A DNA stretch of 64,000 nt, taken from positions 1-64,000 of the forward strand of contig CAWEZC010000009.1 in assembly GCA_963813495.1 (NCBI GenBank). The letters run 5' to 3'. The number at the start of each line of letters is the position of its first letter. Position 1 is the stretch's first letter. Source of the DNA: JACVRW01 sp963813495 (GTDB taxonomy: Bacteria; Actinomycetota; Thermoleophilia; Solirubrobacterales; Thermoleophilaceae). Below, piece by piece: positions 55,008 to 63,944 of the stretch. A program made the position numbers and the translations under genes. The notes under the pieces are model-generated. The model ran no database searches. It was not told the DNA's origin and worked only from the letters and a program-made list of their open reading frames with translations.

Positions 55008-56561
55008 TCAGCGGACGGACGCTGCGGCCTGTTCGCGGCACTGCCGCCCGCCGCAGTCGGTGAGGTCTCCGAGGATGCGCCGCAGCGTGCGCAGCCGCAC
55101 GCGGAAACGCGGATCGCCGCTGAGCGAGTTGAGCTGGGCCGGGTCGCGTCTGAGGTCGTAGAGCTCCCGCTGCCCGCCCTCGTAGTCGACGAACAGCCAG
55201 CGTGTGGTGCGCACCGCGCGCCAGGCCGGAACGCGGGGCTGCGACCCCTTGGCGCCCTCCTCCTTCCTGCCTCGCCCGCGCGCGCCGTTGCCGCCGGTCT
55301 CGTGGAGGAGGGGACGCAGGCTGCGCAGGCGCGTGTTCCGGGCGAAGGGCAGCACGGAGCGGCCGTCGAGCGCAAGCGGAGCTCGGGCCGGTGTGGCCTC
55401 AAGGATGGTGGGAGCCAGGTCGACGTTGCCGACCAGCGCGTTCGAGGTCCGGCCCCTGAGCACCCTCGGGCCGCGGATCAGCAGCGGCACCCGAGTGGAG
55501 GGGTCGTAGGGGAGCATCTTGCCCAGCGGAACACGGTGCTCGCCCTGCATGAAGCCGTTGTCGGAGGTGAAGATGACGTAGGTGTTGTCCAGCACCCCCT
55601 GCCGAGCGAGCTCGCGGACGAGCCGCTCCACCGCCTCGTCGACCGCGAGCAGGGACTCCCTGCGCTCGCGCATGCGACGTGCGATCGCCACGTGGTGCGA
55701 GGCCCTCAGCGGACGGTTCCAGCGACCCAGGAACCAGGGCTTGTCAGAGACGTCCTGCTCGTTGTAGCTCGCCGGCCTCACGGGAGCGGCGTCCCGGAAA
55801 GCGCCCCGGTGGCGCGGGGCGGGCCGGACGAGCTGGTGGGTCTGCCTCTGCATGAAGCTCGACTCGTGGTGCGGAGCCACGAAGGCCATCGACAGGAAGA
55901 ACGGGTCCTCCCCGGCGTGGCGGCGGATGAAGGAGAGCCCTTTGTTGGCCAGCACGTCGGTCTGGTAGAGGCGCGGCGTCTGGCTGAGCGGCCGTCCGTA
56001 GGTTCGCGTGCGGCCGTTCTCGTGGATCTTGTAGCCCCACATCCTGTAGGTGGAGTGATCGACGAGGCCGTACCACTCCGTCCAGCCGGCGGGTTGGTCC
56101 GCCGGCCGCTCGATCCCATAGCCGTTCAGGTACTTGCCCACGTGCGCGGTCACGTATCCGGCCCGCTCGAGCCAGACCGGCAGGTACTCGTCGGTCTTCA
56201 GGCGCAGGTAGCCGCCGCCGCACTCCGGGTAGAGGCAGAGGACGCGGTTGTTGTGGGCGTACTGGCCGGTGAGGAAGGTCGCACGCGAGGGGCAGCAGAG
56301 CGGGTAGGAAACGTACGAGCGGTCGAACGTCACCCCGCCCGCGCCCAGCAGGCGGCGGGTGCGGCGCATGACCGCCATGTCTCCCACGGTTTGATCGTCG
56401 GTCATCACGAGCACCACGTTGGGCGGCGGCGGGCCGGGCGGATTGCCGGCCTCCCCCGCCGCTTCCTGCGCCGGGGCCGGTCCGGCCCAGGCGCAGGCCG
56501 GCAGCACGATCGCCGCGACCAGGAGCCCGCGCAACCGACCTCTACGACTCTGGCCTGTCAC
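55008..56561 (-). CDS. secreted arylsulfatase-type sulfatase
   Basis: A 517-residue exported sulfatase. The signal peptide spans about 1-31. NVVLVMTDDQTVGDM holds the metal Asp pair, and CCPSRATFLTGQYAHN contains C-x-P-S-R, where the Cys is converted to formylglycine. GKYLNGYG, HHESSF and FTSDNGFMQGEHR supply further active-site residues. No formylglycine-generating enzyme gene is in the window. It starts inside the stop of the beta-propeller gene (ATGA), so the two are coupled. The substrate (a sulfated sugar or similar) is unknown. Confidence 0.92.
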   Translation of the reverse strand: MTGQSRRGRLRGLLVAAIVLPACAWAGPAPAQEAAGEAGNPPGPPPPNVVLVMTDDQTVGDMAVMRRTRRLLGAGGVTFDRSYVSYPLCCPSRATFLTGQYAHNNRVLCLYPECGGGYLRLKTDEYLPVWLERAGYVTAHVGKYLNGYGIERPADQPAGWTEWYGLVDHSTYRMWGYKIHENGRTRTYGRPLSQTPRLYQTDVLANKGLSFIRRHAGEDPFFLSMAFVAPHHESSFMQRQTHQLVRPAPRHRGAFRDAAPVRPASYNEQDVSDKPWFLGRWNRPLRASHHVAIARRMRERRESLLAVDEAVERLVRELARQGVLDNTYVIFTSDNGFMQGEHRVPLGKMLPYDPSTRVPLLIRGPRVLRGRTSNALVGNVDLAPTILEATPARAPLALDGRSVLPFARNTRLRSLRPLLHETGGNGARGRGRKEEGAKGSQPRVPAWRAVRTTRWLFVDYEGGQRELYDLRRDPAQLNSLSGDPRFRVRLRTLRRILGDLTDCGGRQCREQAAASVR

Positions 56562-58003
56562 CGAGCGAACCTGCGGAATATGGCAATGGCTCCCAGGTAG
56601 GAGTCCTCGGAGGTCACGTAGACGTTGCGCCCGTCGGGGCTCACAGTCACGGCGACCGCGACGGTCAGGCCGCGGCCTTCAGGGCAGCCCAGCACCCCGC
56701 CGCGGATGAAGCAGCCGCGCCGGCCGGGCAGTGGAGTGAGCGTCCCGCTGGTCCGGTTGCGGGCGTTCACTCCCATGCCGTTGACTCGCGAGGAGACGGC
56801 GTACACGTTCTGGCCGTCCGGGCTGACGGCGACGCTCCAGACCTCGTCGAGCATGCGCCCGGCCCCGCAGCGGCCGCCGAGGCTCGATTGCCCGAGGCAG
56901 CCGCGCCTGCCGCCGGCCTGGCTCAGCTCGCCCGAGCCCCGGTCGCGACGGAGCACGGCCACCGCGTCGCTGATCGAGGCGGCCACGTAGAGGCCGCGGC
57001 CGTCGGGCGTCATGGCCAGCTCGACGGGGCCGCGCAGGTGGTGGCCTCGCCCACAGCCCTCCGCCGCCGCCACGGCGATGCAGCCCGCGGCCCCGTCCGG
57101 CTGGGACAGGCCGGCCGGGCCCTTTCGCAGCGTGGCCACGGCACTGCTGCCCATGCTGGCGACGAGGACGCTCTGACCGTCGGCGCTCACGATCACGTCC
57201 TCGGGAGACCGCATGGCGCGAGCGGGGGTGCAGCCATCGAAGCCGCCGCGAGCCATGCAGCCTGCCGGGCCGGCGTCCTGGGTGAGCGTGCCGTCACTCG
57301 CTCGGGAGAGCACCGCAACCGCGCTGGGGGACCGCCGGCCCGCCACGTAGACGTGCTTCCCGTCGGGGCTGACCGCCACCGCCACCGGTTCGTTGAGGCC
57401 GTGGCCATCCACGCATCCGCCGCCCGGGCGCTGGCTGATGCAGCCGGCGCCACCGGCGAGCTGGCGGATGTCGCCGGTCCGGCGATTGCGGGCGAAGACC
57501 ACGAGCGCGCTGCTGTCGACGGCCGTGACGTAGAGGTTGCGCCCGTCCGGGCTGACCGCGACGGCCGACGGGCGGGCCAGGGCGCGCCCGGAGGCACACG
57601 AGCCCGCGCCGCGGTGGCTGACGCAACCCCGCGCTCGGGGGAGCTGCTCCAGGCCACCGTCGCGCGGGTTGCGCGCGAACACGGACACGGCGTTGCTGCC
57701 GTAGGCGGCCACGTACGCGTGGCGCCCGTCGGGGCTGATTGCGATGTCCTGCGGGCTCGTGACCGCGCGCGCCTCGGCGCAGCGGTTGACGCCCGCCCGG
57801 TGGATACAGCCGAGACGCCCGGGGGGCTGAACGAGCCGGCCGGCGGCCCCGCCGGAGCCTGCGTCGTGCGCGGCCGGCCCGGCGCTCGCCGGCAGCCCAC
57901 CGCTGAAAAGAACAACGGCGCCGCTGAGAACGAGGAAACCCGCCACCGCGACCCAACGCCGCGATGCAACCTCGGGAGAGCCAAGCTTCGTTCCCAGGTT
58001 CAT
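56558..58003 (-). CDS. secreted Cys-rich beta-propeller protein
   Basis: A 481-residue exported protein (signal about 17-42). Seven repeats of roughly 58 residues each carry VAVSPDGRNVYV-type blades followed by GC-(I/V/M/L)-x7-10-C pairs, for example GCIHRAGVNRC and GCVSHRGAGSC. Each blade probably has one disulfide between the two Cys residues, suited to an extracytoplasmic site. The fold is like 6-phosphogluconolactonase/YncE propellers, with no catalytic residues recognised. It is first of a coupled pair with the sulfatase and may bind its substrate or partner. Confidence 0.85.
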   Translation of the reverse strand: MNLGTKLGSPEVASRRWVAVAGFLVLSGAVVLFSGGLPASAGPAAHDAGSGGAAGRLVQPPGRLGCIHRAGVNRCAEARAVTSPQDIAISPDGRHAYVAAYGSNAVSVFARNPRDGGLEQLPRARGCVSHRGAGSCASGRALARPSAVAVSPDGRNLYVTAVDSSALVVFARNRRTGDIRQLAGGAGCISQRPGGGCVDGHGLNEPVAVAVSPDGKHVYVAGRRSPSAVAVLSRASDGTLTQDAGPAGCMARGGFDGCTPARAMRSPEDVIVSADGQSVLVASMGSSAVATLRKGPAGLSQPDGAAGCIAVAAAEGCGRGHHLRGPVELAMTPDGRGLYVAASISDAVAVLRRDRGSGELSQAGGRRGCLGQSSLGGRCGAGRMLDEVWSVAVSPDGQNVYAVSSRVNGMGVNARNRTSGTLTPLPGRRGCFIRGGVLGCPEGRGLTVAVAVTVSPDGRNVYVTSEDSYLGAIAIFRRFAR

Positions 58004-58048
58004 GCGAGCCGTGAGCGAATGTAACCGATTGGGTGGTCGCCGTGCCAG

Positions 58049-58795
58049 TTATACGGCCATGTCCCACTCTTGGTGGAAGGATTTCACCCACTTCCGCACC
58101 GTGTTGTCCGACACTCCGTACTTTCGGCCTACGGCCAGGTAGCTCATGCTCGCCAGGTCGTCCATTAACTGGCGGTATGCAGGGCGCTGCACTTTCCAGG
58201 CGGTGGGTCTTGGCCCTCGCAGATGACTTCGGTCGTGCCGGGATCCACAGGCCGAGGAGCAGTAGCGCTGACGCGACGACCTGGGCTCAAACACCTTGTC
58301 GCAGCGCAAGCAACGCTTCGACTCGAGAGTGGTCTTTCGCCCGCAGTGCGTCTCGAGGGTTGCAGCACAGTTCGGACAGACAATCCTGAGGTTCTCTAGC
58401 CGGTGATCGTCCCGGATGCCGTTGATGTGATCGAGGATCAGAGACATCCGCTGACCCCGCCATCGCTCGCCCTGGCCGCAGAGCTCACAAGCCCGGACCT
58501 TGACACCCTCCTCGAAAAGCCGTCGGTTTAGGTGACCCCGGTGGTATCCAGACCCGGCTACGAGAATTTGTTCCAGCGGGAGCCGGCTGCCACCATCGCC
58601 TCGGCGACGCGCGGCGGCATGGCGGTCGAAGTGCTCCGTCGAGATTTGCCAGGTGACGCACCACTTCTTCAGGACGACATGCGCTCCCCCTGACGGACAC
58701 ATTCCGAGTCGGCGCAGGGTCTCGGCGTACGAAAGAGACGCAGCAACGGCGTCTCGCGCGGCCTGCTCCGAATACTTAGGACCGCGGGTTCTCAT
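58049..58795 (-). CDS. HNH endonuclease with C-terminal helix-turn-helix
   Basis: A 248-residue protein. The HNH core is SLILDHINGIRDDHRLENLRIVCPNC (Asp-His, Asn, His-like Cys/His positions), with CELCGQ before it and a second zinc finger CLRCDKVFEPRSSRQRYCSSAC after. The last 45 residues (LMDDLASMSYLAVGRKYGVSDNTVRKWVKS) form a helix-turn-helix, as in transposase/homing-endonuclease DNA-binding ends. ATG 58795 lies in a 20-bp palindrome. The gene ends up beside tRNA-Gln, 40 bases from its 3' end. It is probably a selfish homing-type endonuclease; a defence role is also possible. Confidence 0.85.
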   Translation of the reverse strand: MRTRGPKYSEQAARDAVAASLSYAETLRRLGMCPSGGAHVVLKKWCVTWQISTEHFDRHAAARRRGDGGSRLPLEQILVAGSGYHRGHLNRRLFEEGVKVRACELCGQGERWRGQRMSLILDHINGIRDDHRLENLRIVCPNCAATLETHCGRKTTLESKRCLRCDKVFEPRSSRQRYCSSACGSRHDRSHLRGPRPTAWKVQRPAYRQLMDDLASMSYLAVGRKYGVSDNTVRKWVKSFHQEWDMAV

Positions 58796-58813
58796 ACAAA
58801 CATATGTTCGTAT
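58794..58813. promoter_or_regulatory. palindrome overlapping the HNH gene start
   Basis: ATACAAACAT-ATGTTCGTAT is a 20-base inverted repeat with one mismatched pair. It covers the start codon of the HNH gene, and the minus-strand TATACG box (a possible -10) sits at its edge. It is AT-rich in a GC-rich region and could be an operator for autoregulation by the HNH protein's own HTH. Confidence 0.5.
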
Positions 58814-58835
58814 AAGCGGCGGACGGAACCCGAGG

Positions 58836-58908
58836 CTGGGGAGCCAGGAGTCGAACCCGGGCCTCAGCATCCAAAGTGCCGCGTGCAAGCCAACTACACC
58901 ACTCCCCA
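58836..58908 (-). tRNA. tRNA-Gln (TTG)
   Basis: A 73-base cloverleaf: acceptor TGGGGAG/CTCCCCA with G73, D arm GTAGTTGGC, anticodon stem/loop CGGCA-CTTTGGA-TGCTG (anticodon TTG), and T arm CCGGG-TTCGACT-CCTGG. CCA is not encoded. The HNH gene lies just downstream of its 3' end. Confidence 0.93.
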
Positions 58909-58967
58909 GTGGCGTCTGGCGAAGGTACCAAGGAGCCGCGCTGCAGAGGCGGTGCCGGCGGGGATGC

Positions 58968-60263
58968 CTAGCGGTCCTTGAGCTCCTTCGGCACCCGGCC
59001 GGCCTCCGACCCCTTCTCCCGGGCCGGGCCACCCGGGGGCAATATGCCCAGCACTCTCATCGCCTTCAGGCCCAGCGAGAGGCGTTCGCGGCCGTCGGTG
59101 GAGGAGACGTCGAGCGTGGTCAGCTCCTTCACCCGCTCCAGGCGGTAGCGGATGGTGTGGCGGTGGGTGAAGAGCCTCTCGGCCGTCTTGGCCACGTTGC
59201 CGTCGGCGTCGAGGAAGGACTCGAGCGTGCGGACGAGCTCCGTCTCGTACTGGTCGTCGTAGGTGACGAGCGGCGCAACGGTCTCCTCGAAGAAGCCCTG
59301 CAGCTCGCTCGGGTCCTCGCTCATCGCCGGCAACAGCAGGCGGTAGGCGCCGGTCTCCTCGAAGGAGAGCTCGGGCAGGGCGCGGGCCTCGGCCACGTTG
59401 GCGGCGAGCAGAGCCTCGGCGCCGGCGCGGTGCAGATCGGCAGGGTCGGCGGTGTGACGCGAGCGGGCGACGGTCAGCGCGAAGCCCGGCAGGCTGGCCT
59501 CGAGCTCGCGCATGACCGAGGAGGCTGCACGACGGCCCGCCACCGCGTCGGGACCGGGAATCAGGATCACCAGCTCGCGCTCGGCGCGCATGTCGGCGTG
59601 ATCGTTGGGGCCGGCTCCGTGGCGGAACGCCCAGCCTGCCTCGACCAGCGCGGCCAGCACGCCGCGCTCGATCGCCCGCGCACCGCGCTCGGCGAGGGTC
59701 ACCACCCGCGCCCGCCAGTCGCCCTCCTCCGGGTGGTAGGGCCGGGCCCGCACCACAAGCGCCGTGGCGCCGGAGCTGAGCTCGCAGCCCAGCTCACCCG
59801 CGCGGGCGGCGATGTTCTCGCGATCGGTGATACGGCGGCCGAGCAGGTCCTCGAGAAAGTCGCCGACGGCCTCCTCGCTGGCGCGCTCGGGGGCCCGCGC
59901 GCGCTCGAGCTCGAGTGCGATCAGGTTGGCCACCAGCCGCAGCAGCGCGGCGGGCGGCGGCTCGCTGCGAGCGCGGTAGCGCAACTCCCCCACGGTGGCG
60001 TCCGCCACCACCAGGCCGACCTTCTCCGTGTCGTTCTCGCCCGCCATCACCGCCCGCTCGTCCTCGGGAGAGGCGCAGGCCACGGCCAGCACCCGGCTCG
60101 ACGCGTCCAGCACGATCACGCTCGCATCGAGCGCGCGGCCGGCCGCCCGGGCCACCGAGGGCAGTCCGGCGCCCGACTCGACGGCCTCCGAGACCTCGTC
60201 GAGTGCGTCCAGGAAAGAGCGCGGCTGCGCGGCCGCGGAAGCGGTTTGACGGCCGGCGGCCAT
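58968..60263 (-). CDS. PucR-family transcriptional regulator
   Basis: A 431-residue CdaR/PucR-type regulator. An N-terminal GAF-like sensing part (about 10-130) and a middle GGDEF-like domain (about 140-290) precede the C-terminal PucR helix-turn-helix (TLESFLDADGNVAKTAERLFTHRHTIRYRL). It is typically a regulator of purine, amino-acid or carbohydrate use. ATG 60263 is chosen over the longer frame from 60302 as it begins the family-like sequence. No obvious target operon adjoins. Confidence 0.9.
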   Translation of the reverse strand: MAAGRQTASAAAQPRSFLDALDEVSEAVESGAGLPSVARAAGRALDASVIVLDASSRVLAVACASPEDERAVMAGENDTEKVGLVVADATVGELRYRARSEPPPAALLRLVANLIALELERARAPERASEEAVGDFLEDLLGRRITDRENIAARAGELGCELSSGATALVVRARPYHPEEGDWRARVVTLAERGARAIERGVLAALVEAGWAFRHGAGPNDHADMRAERELVILIPGPDAVAGRRAASSVMRELEASLPGFALTVARSRHTADPADLHRAGAEALLAANVAEARALPELSFEETGAYRLLLPAMSEDPSELQGFFEETVAPLVTYDDQYETELVRTLESFLDADGNVAKTAERLFTHRHTIRYRLERVKELTTLDVSSTDGRERLSLGLKAMRVLGILPPGGPAREKGSEAGRVPKELKDR

Positions 60264-60348
60264 GGGCCGATCGTACCGAGGCCCTGCCCGATCGATGACC
60301 AAATCGGCTCAAAGTGCCCGCACTGAGCGGGTTCGAACGAGCCGGGCG

Positions 60349-60576
60349 CTAGGCGTACTGGTCGTAGCTCCAGACCACCGCGAGACCCACCGCGGCACCG
60401 ATCCCGAGCAGGCTGGCGAGGATGAACAGGGTCAGAAACGTCGCGGCGGCCTTCTCCCACAATCGGCCGTAGCAGCGCCAGGCCGGCATCAGGATCAGGA
60501 AGACGTAACAGGCCCCGACGAGCCCCGCCGCCAGGGCAATCGTCACGTCGGTACCGGTGAGATCGAGATTGCTCAT
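60349..60576 (-). CDS. small two-helix membrane protein
   Basis: A 75-residue protein with two hydrophobic helices (VTIALAAGLVGACYVFLILM and LTLFILASLLGIGAAVGLAVVW) joined by a basic loop (PAWRCYGRLWEK). Its ATG overlaps the stop of the DedA-PAP2 gene (ATGA), so it is translationally coupled and may be a partner of that protein. Unknown family. Confidence 0.75.
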   Translation of the reverse strand: MSNLDLTGTDVTIALAAGLVGACYVFLILMPAWRCYGRLWEKAAATFLTLFILASLLGIGAAVGLAVVWSYDQYA

Positions 60577-62168
60577 CGTTCGGCGCGCGCAGGAGGGCCA
60601 GGGCGCCCGGCCCGCTGCTCCTGGCCATTGTTGCGCACGTACTCGACGACCAGGACGATGGCCGTCAGCGCGGCGAAGATCCCGCAGCCGAGGCCCCAGC
60701 CGGCGGCCACATCGGACCAGTAGTGGGCCCGCAGGTAGATGCGCGTGACGCCGACCACAGCCGTGATGGCGATCGCCACCAGCAGCACCGCCGCGTTGGT
60801 GACGAGGCCGAGGCGGCGGGTCAGCACGAGTGCCACCGTGATCCACGCGGTGGCGTAGGCGGCGTGGCCACTGGGAAACGAGGCGAGCGAGGTGCGCACG
60901 AGCGGGCCTGCCGGCCGCGGCCGGTCCACTGCCCCCTTGGTCACGTGCACGGCGATATAGATCAACGCCAGGCCCCCGAGGAGCACGCTGACCTCGGCCC
61001 AGCGGCGCCGGGTAGCGAGCACGACCGAGGTGGCCAGCACGAGCGCGATCACCGTGGGCAGGGCGCCGAGCTGGGTGACGACCTTGGCGATGTCGACTGC
61101 CATCTCGTTGTAGAGGCGGTCCGACAGGTCGAGCAGTTCCGTGTCGAGCGGAGTCGGACCCAGGGAACCGGAGAGCTCGACCACGTACAGGAGAAAGACC
61201 CAGATGCCCACTCCGGCGACCGCCATCGTGGTGGTCAGCTCCAGTCCGAGGTCTCCGGGCGTGACGCGATTCCAGAGAAAGCGCACGCGCGGCGCCAGCC
61301 GGTTCCACGCCGGCCCGATGACCCGACGGTAGACCGGCCGTCCGAGCACGAACAGAGGCCGGACGAAGGGGTTGCTCTCGTGAGCCAGCAACCATTGCTT
61401 GATCTCGCCCCGCCGCCGGTAGGCCACCACCACTCCGACGACCACGGCAACGGTGAGCCCGAACGCGAACACCGCCTGGCCGGCGATCTCCGCGACGCGG
61501 TCGAAGGAGCGCCAGAAGATGTAACCGAGAGTGCAGAAGATCGTGGCCCACAGCCCGGTGCCGACGATGCTGTAGGGGATGAAGCGCCGATAGGCGAGGC
61601 CCGACGAGCCCGCGATGAACGGCGCCAGCGCGCGCACCAGGCCGATGAACCGGCCGATCAGGATCGTCTTGCCGCCGTGGCGATCGAAGTAGCCCTCGAC
61701 CTGCTCGAGCCGTTCGTGGGTGATCTTGACCCGGGGGCCGTGCTTCTCCAGGAAGCCCCGGCCGAGGCGGCGACCTATGTAGAAGCTCGTGGTGTCGCCC
61801 AGGATCGCGCATACCCAGACCAGGCCGATCAGCGGGATCAGGCGGATCTCGCCCTGACCCGCTATCACCCCGCCGGCGATCACCACGGTCTCGCCGGGAG
61901 CCACGAGGCCGACGAAGGCGCCGGTCTCCAGGAAGGCCATCACCCCCACCAGGGCATAGGTCCACGGGCCCAGCGCCTCTGCGATGTCCTCGATCACGGT
62001 CTTGGGATCCGGGAGCGCGGAGAGGACCCCACTGGCGTAGACCCCCAGCGCAAGCGCGAGCAGGATGCCGATTCCCTTTTTCTCGAGCGACAGCCGGCGC
62101 CAGCGCCAGGCCACGAAGCCGACGCTCAGCACCGCGGCGACGGCGGCGAAGATCTGGAGGGGGGACAC
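60573..62168 (-). CDS. DedA-PAP2 fusion membrane protein
   Basis: A 531-residue polytopic protein. Residues about 65-235 are a DedA/SNARE-associated domain (ETGAFVGLVAPGETVVIAGG, GRFIGLVRALAPFIAGSSG), a family that moves polyprenyl phosphates or phospholipids across membranes. Residues about 330-505 are a PAP2 phosphatase with the three motifs KGAVDRPRP, SFPSGHAAYAT and RIYLRAHYWSDVAAGW. The fusion suggests a lipid-carrier phosphatase joined to a flippase, perhaps acting on undecaprenyl pyrophosphate. It is co-transcribed with the small membrane protein after it. Confidence 0.9.
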   Translation of the reverse strand: MSPLQIFAAVAAVLSVGFVAWRWRRLSLEKKGIGILLALALGVYASGVLSALPDPKTVIEDIAEALGPWTYALVGVMAFLETGAFVGLVAPGETVVIAGGVIAGQGEIRLIPLIGLVWVCAILGDTTSFYIGRRLGRGFLEKHGPRVKITHERLEQVEGYFDRHGGKTILIGRFIGLVRALAPFIAGSSGLAYRRFIPYSIVGTGLWATIFCTLGYIFWRSFDRVAEIAGQAVFAFGLTVAVVVGVVVAYRRRGEIKQWLLAHESNPFVRPLFVLGRPVYRRVIGPAWNRLAPRVRFLWNRVTPGDLGLELTTTMAVAGVGIWVFLLYVVELSGSLGPTPLDTELLDLSDRLYNEMAVDIAKVVTQLGALPTVIALVLATSVVLATRRRWAEVSVLLGGLALIYIAVHVTKGAVDRPRPAGPLVRTSLASFPSGHAAYATAWITVALVLTRRLGLVTNAAVLLVAIAITAVVGVTRIYLRAHYWSDVAAGWGLGCGIFAALTAIVLVVEYVRNNGQEQRAGRPGPPARAER

Positions 62169-62210
62169 CGCGGCGGAGGGTACGCCAAGCGCGCCGGCGC
62201 GCCGGCGCCT

Positions 62211-63062
62211 TTACGCCATGGTGCGGAAGACCGTCACCAGCGAATCGGGGAGGGAGGCCGCGGCCAGCTGGGCGGCGGCGCGCTCGCCGAAGAGCCCGAA
62301 GCAGGTGGGGCCGGAGCCGCTGACCGCCGCGCCCAGAGCGCCGGCCGCCCGAAGGAGCGCGAGCGTGTCGTGCAGCTCGGGTCTGAGCGAGAGCGCAGCC
62401 GGCTGGAGGTCGTTCTCGAGCGAGGAGGCCAGCCGCGAGGGCTCGGCGGCCGCCGCCCGCACGACCCGGCGCAGCGGCTCGGGTTCGAGCGGCTCGCGCC
62501 AGCCGCCCAGCCGATCGAGCTCGGCGTACACATCGGCCGTCGAGAGACCCACGGGGTCGGGCACCAGCACGGCCGCCAGCGCCGGCAGCTCGACCGGCTC
62601 GACGCTCTCCCCCGTCCCCTGGACCAGCGCGTGACCGGGCTCCACCTGGCTGGGCACATCGGAGCCCAGCCCGGCCGCAAGCTCGCGCAGCACACCGGCG
62701 TCGAGGGGAGCGCCGGCGAGGCGGTTGACGATCCGCAGCGCCGCGGCGGCGTCGGCGCTGCCGCCGCCCAGGCCGGCGGCCACCGGAATCCGCTTGACGA
62801 TGCGGATCGAGACCGCAGGCAGCGGAGCAGATAGCGAAACCCGCCGCCGAAACTCCTCGATGGCGCTGAGAGCGAGGTTCTCCCCCTCGACCCCCGGGCA
62901 CTCGACGGTGTCGTCGCCGGAGCCGCTCAGCGCCCCGTAGACCTCGTCGGCGAGGTCGATGGAGGCGAACAGCGAGCTGAGCGGATGCAGGCCCTCCGGC
63001 CGGGGAGGCCCGACGTGCAGAACGAGGTTGAGCTTCGCGGGAGCCTGCTCGTGGACGGGCAC
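62211..63062 (-). CDS. ispE: 4-diphosphocytidyl-2-C-methyl-D-erythritol kinase
   Basis: A 283-residue GHMP kinase of the MEP isoprenoid pathway. APAKLNLVLHVGPPRPEGLHPLSSLF is the N-terminal substrate motif, PVAAGLGGGSADAAAALR the ATP-binding GHMP loop and AVSGSGPTCFGLF the C-terminal motif. The start is GTG 63062. rsmA lies 24 bases upstream; rsmA-ispE is a conserved bacterial pair. Confidence 0.95.
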   Translation of the reverse strand: MPVHEQAPAKLNLVLHVGPPRPEGLHPLSSLFASIDLADEVYGALSGSGDDTVECPGVEGENLALSAIEEFRRRVSLSAPLPAVSIRIVKRIPVAAGLGGGSADAAAALRIVNRLAGAPLDAGVLRELAAGLGSDVPSQVEPGHALVQGTGESVEPVELPALAAVLVPDPVGLSTADVYAELDRLGGWREPLEPEPLRRVVRAAAAEPSRLASSLENDLQPAALSLRPELHDTLALLRAAGALGAAVSGSGPTCFGLFGERAAAQLAAASLPDSLVTVFRTMA

Positions 63063-63086
63063 GGCGCGGAAGGCTACGCGTGGGGG

Positions 63087-63944
63087 TCAGCGTGGTCGCA
63101 GCGCGGCGAGCCGATCCTGCCCGATCGTCTCAGCCAGGCGCACCCAATCCTGCGGCGCGAGTCGCTCTGCGCGGGCGTCGGCGGGATGGCCGATCTGCTC
63201 CAGGGCGGCACGGGTTGCGGGGCGGAGGTCCTCCGGTGCGCCCGGGCTCAGCGCCAGCGACCCCGACAGCGCCTTGCGGCGATGGGCAAAGCCGGCGTGG
63301 ACGAGCGCAACCAGTTCGGCCGGCGGCGCCGGGGCCGTTCGCTTCAGCAGGACGAGAGCCGACTCGACGTTGGGCTCGGGGTGAAAGACCGTCCGCGGTA
63401 CGCGGCGCAGGATGCGCACGTCGCAGGCCAGCTGGGCGAGCACCGAGGTGGCCCCGTAGCTCTTCCCCCCGGGCGCCGCGGCGAGCCGCTCGCCCACCTC
63501 GCGCTGCACCATCGCCACCCAGCGCGTGGCGTCCGGGAGCTCGGCCATCGACTTGAGGAGCACAGTGGCCGCCACGCCGTAGGGCAGGTTGGCCACGACC
63601 TTGCCGGGCGATGGGTCGAGCGAGCCCAGGTCGAGCCGGACGGCGTCGGCCAGGTGCAATTCGGCGTCCGGGTAGGGCTCGAGGGCCTCGAGCAGCGGAC
63701 CCTCGAGTGAGCGGTCGATCTCGACCACGTGCAGGTGCCCGACCCGCGCAGCGAGGTACTCCGACAGCACGCCGAGGCCTCCGCCCACCTCGAGCACCAC
63801 GTCGCCCGGGCCGAGCTCCGCGGCGCGTCCGAGCACCCCCAGGAGGTTGTCGTCGATCAGGAAGTTCTGGCCGAGCTCGCGGTTGGGCCGGATGCCGAAC
63901 GCGCGCAGCCGGCGCAGACTGGCCTGGCGTGGTTCGTCAGACAC
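63087..63944 (-). CDS. rsmA: 16S rRNA dimethyladenosine transferase RsmA (KsgA)
   Basis: A 285-residue methyltransferase making m6(2)A1518/A1519 in 16S rRNA. N-terminal ELGQNFLIDDNLL, SAM motif VVLEVGGGLGVLSEYLA, VVEIDRSLEG, catalytic NLPYGVAATVLL (NLPY) and the C-terminal helical domain (VHAGFAHRRKALSGSL) are complete. The start at 63944 is GTG. The last 56 bases of the window are its upstream region. Confidence 0.95.
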   Translation of the reverse strand: MSDEPRQASLRRLRAFGIRPNRELGQNFLIDDNLLGVLGRAAELGPGDVVLEVGGGLGVLSEYLAARVGHLHVVEIDRSLEGPLLEALEPYPDAELHLADAVRLDLGSLDPSPGKVVANLPYGVAATVLLKSMAELPDATRWVAMVQREVGERLAAAPGGKSYGATSVLAQLACDVRILRRVPRTVFHPEPNVESALVLLKRTAPAPPAELVALVHAGFAHRRKALSGSLALSPGAPEDLRPATRAALEQIGHPADARAERLAPQDWVRLAETIGQDRLAALRPR

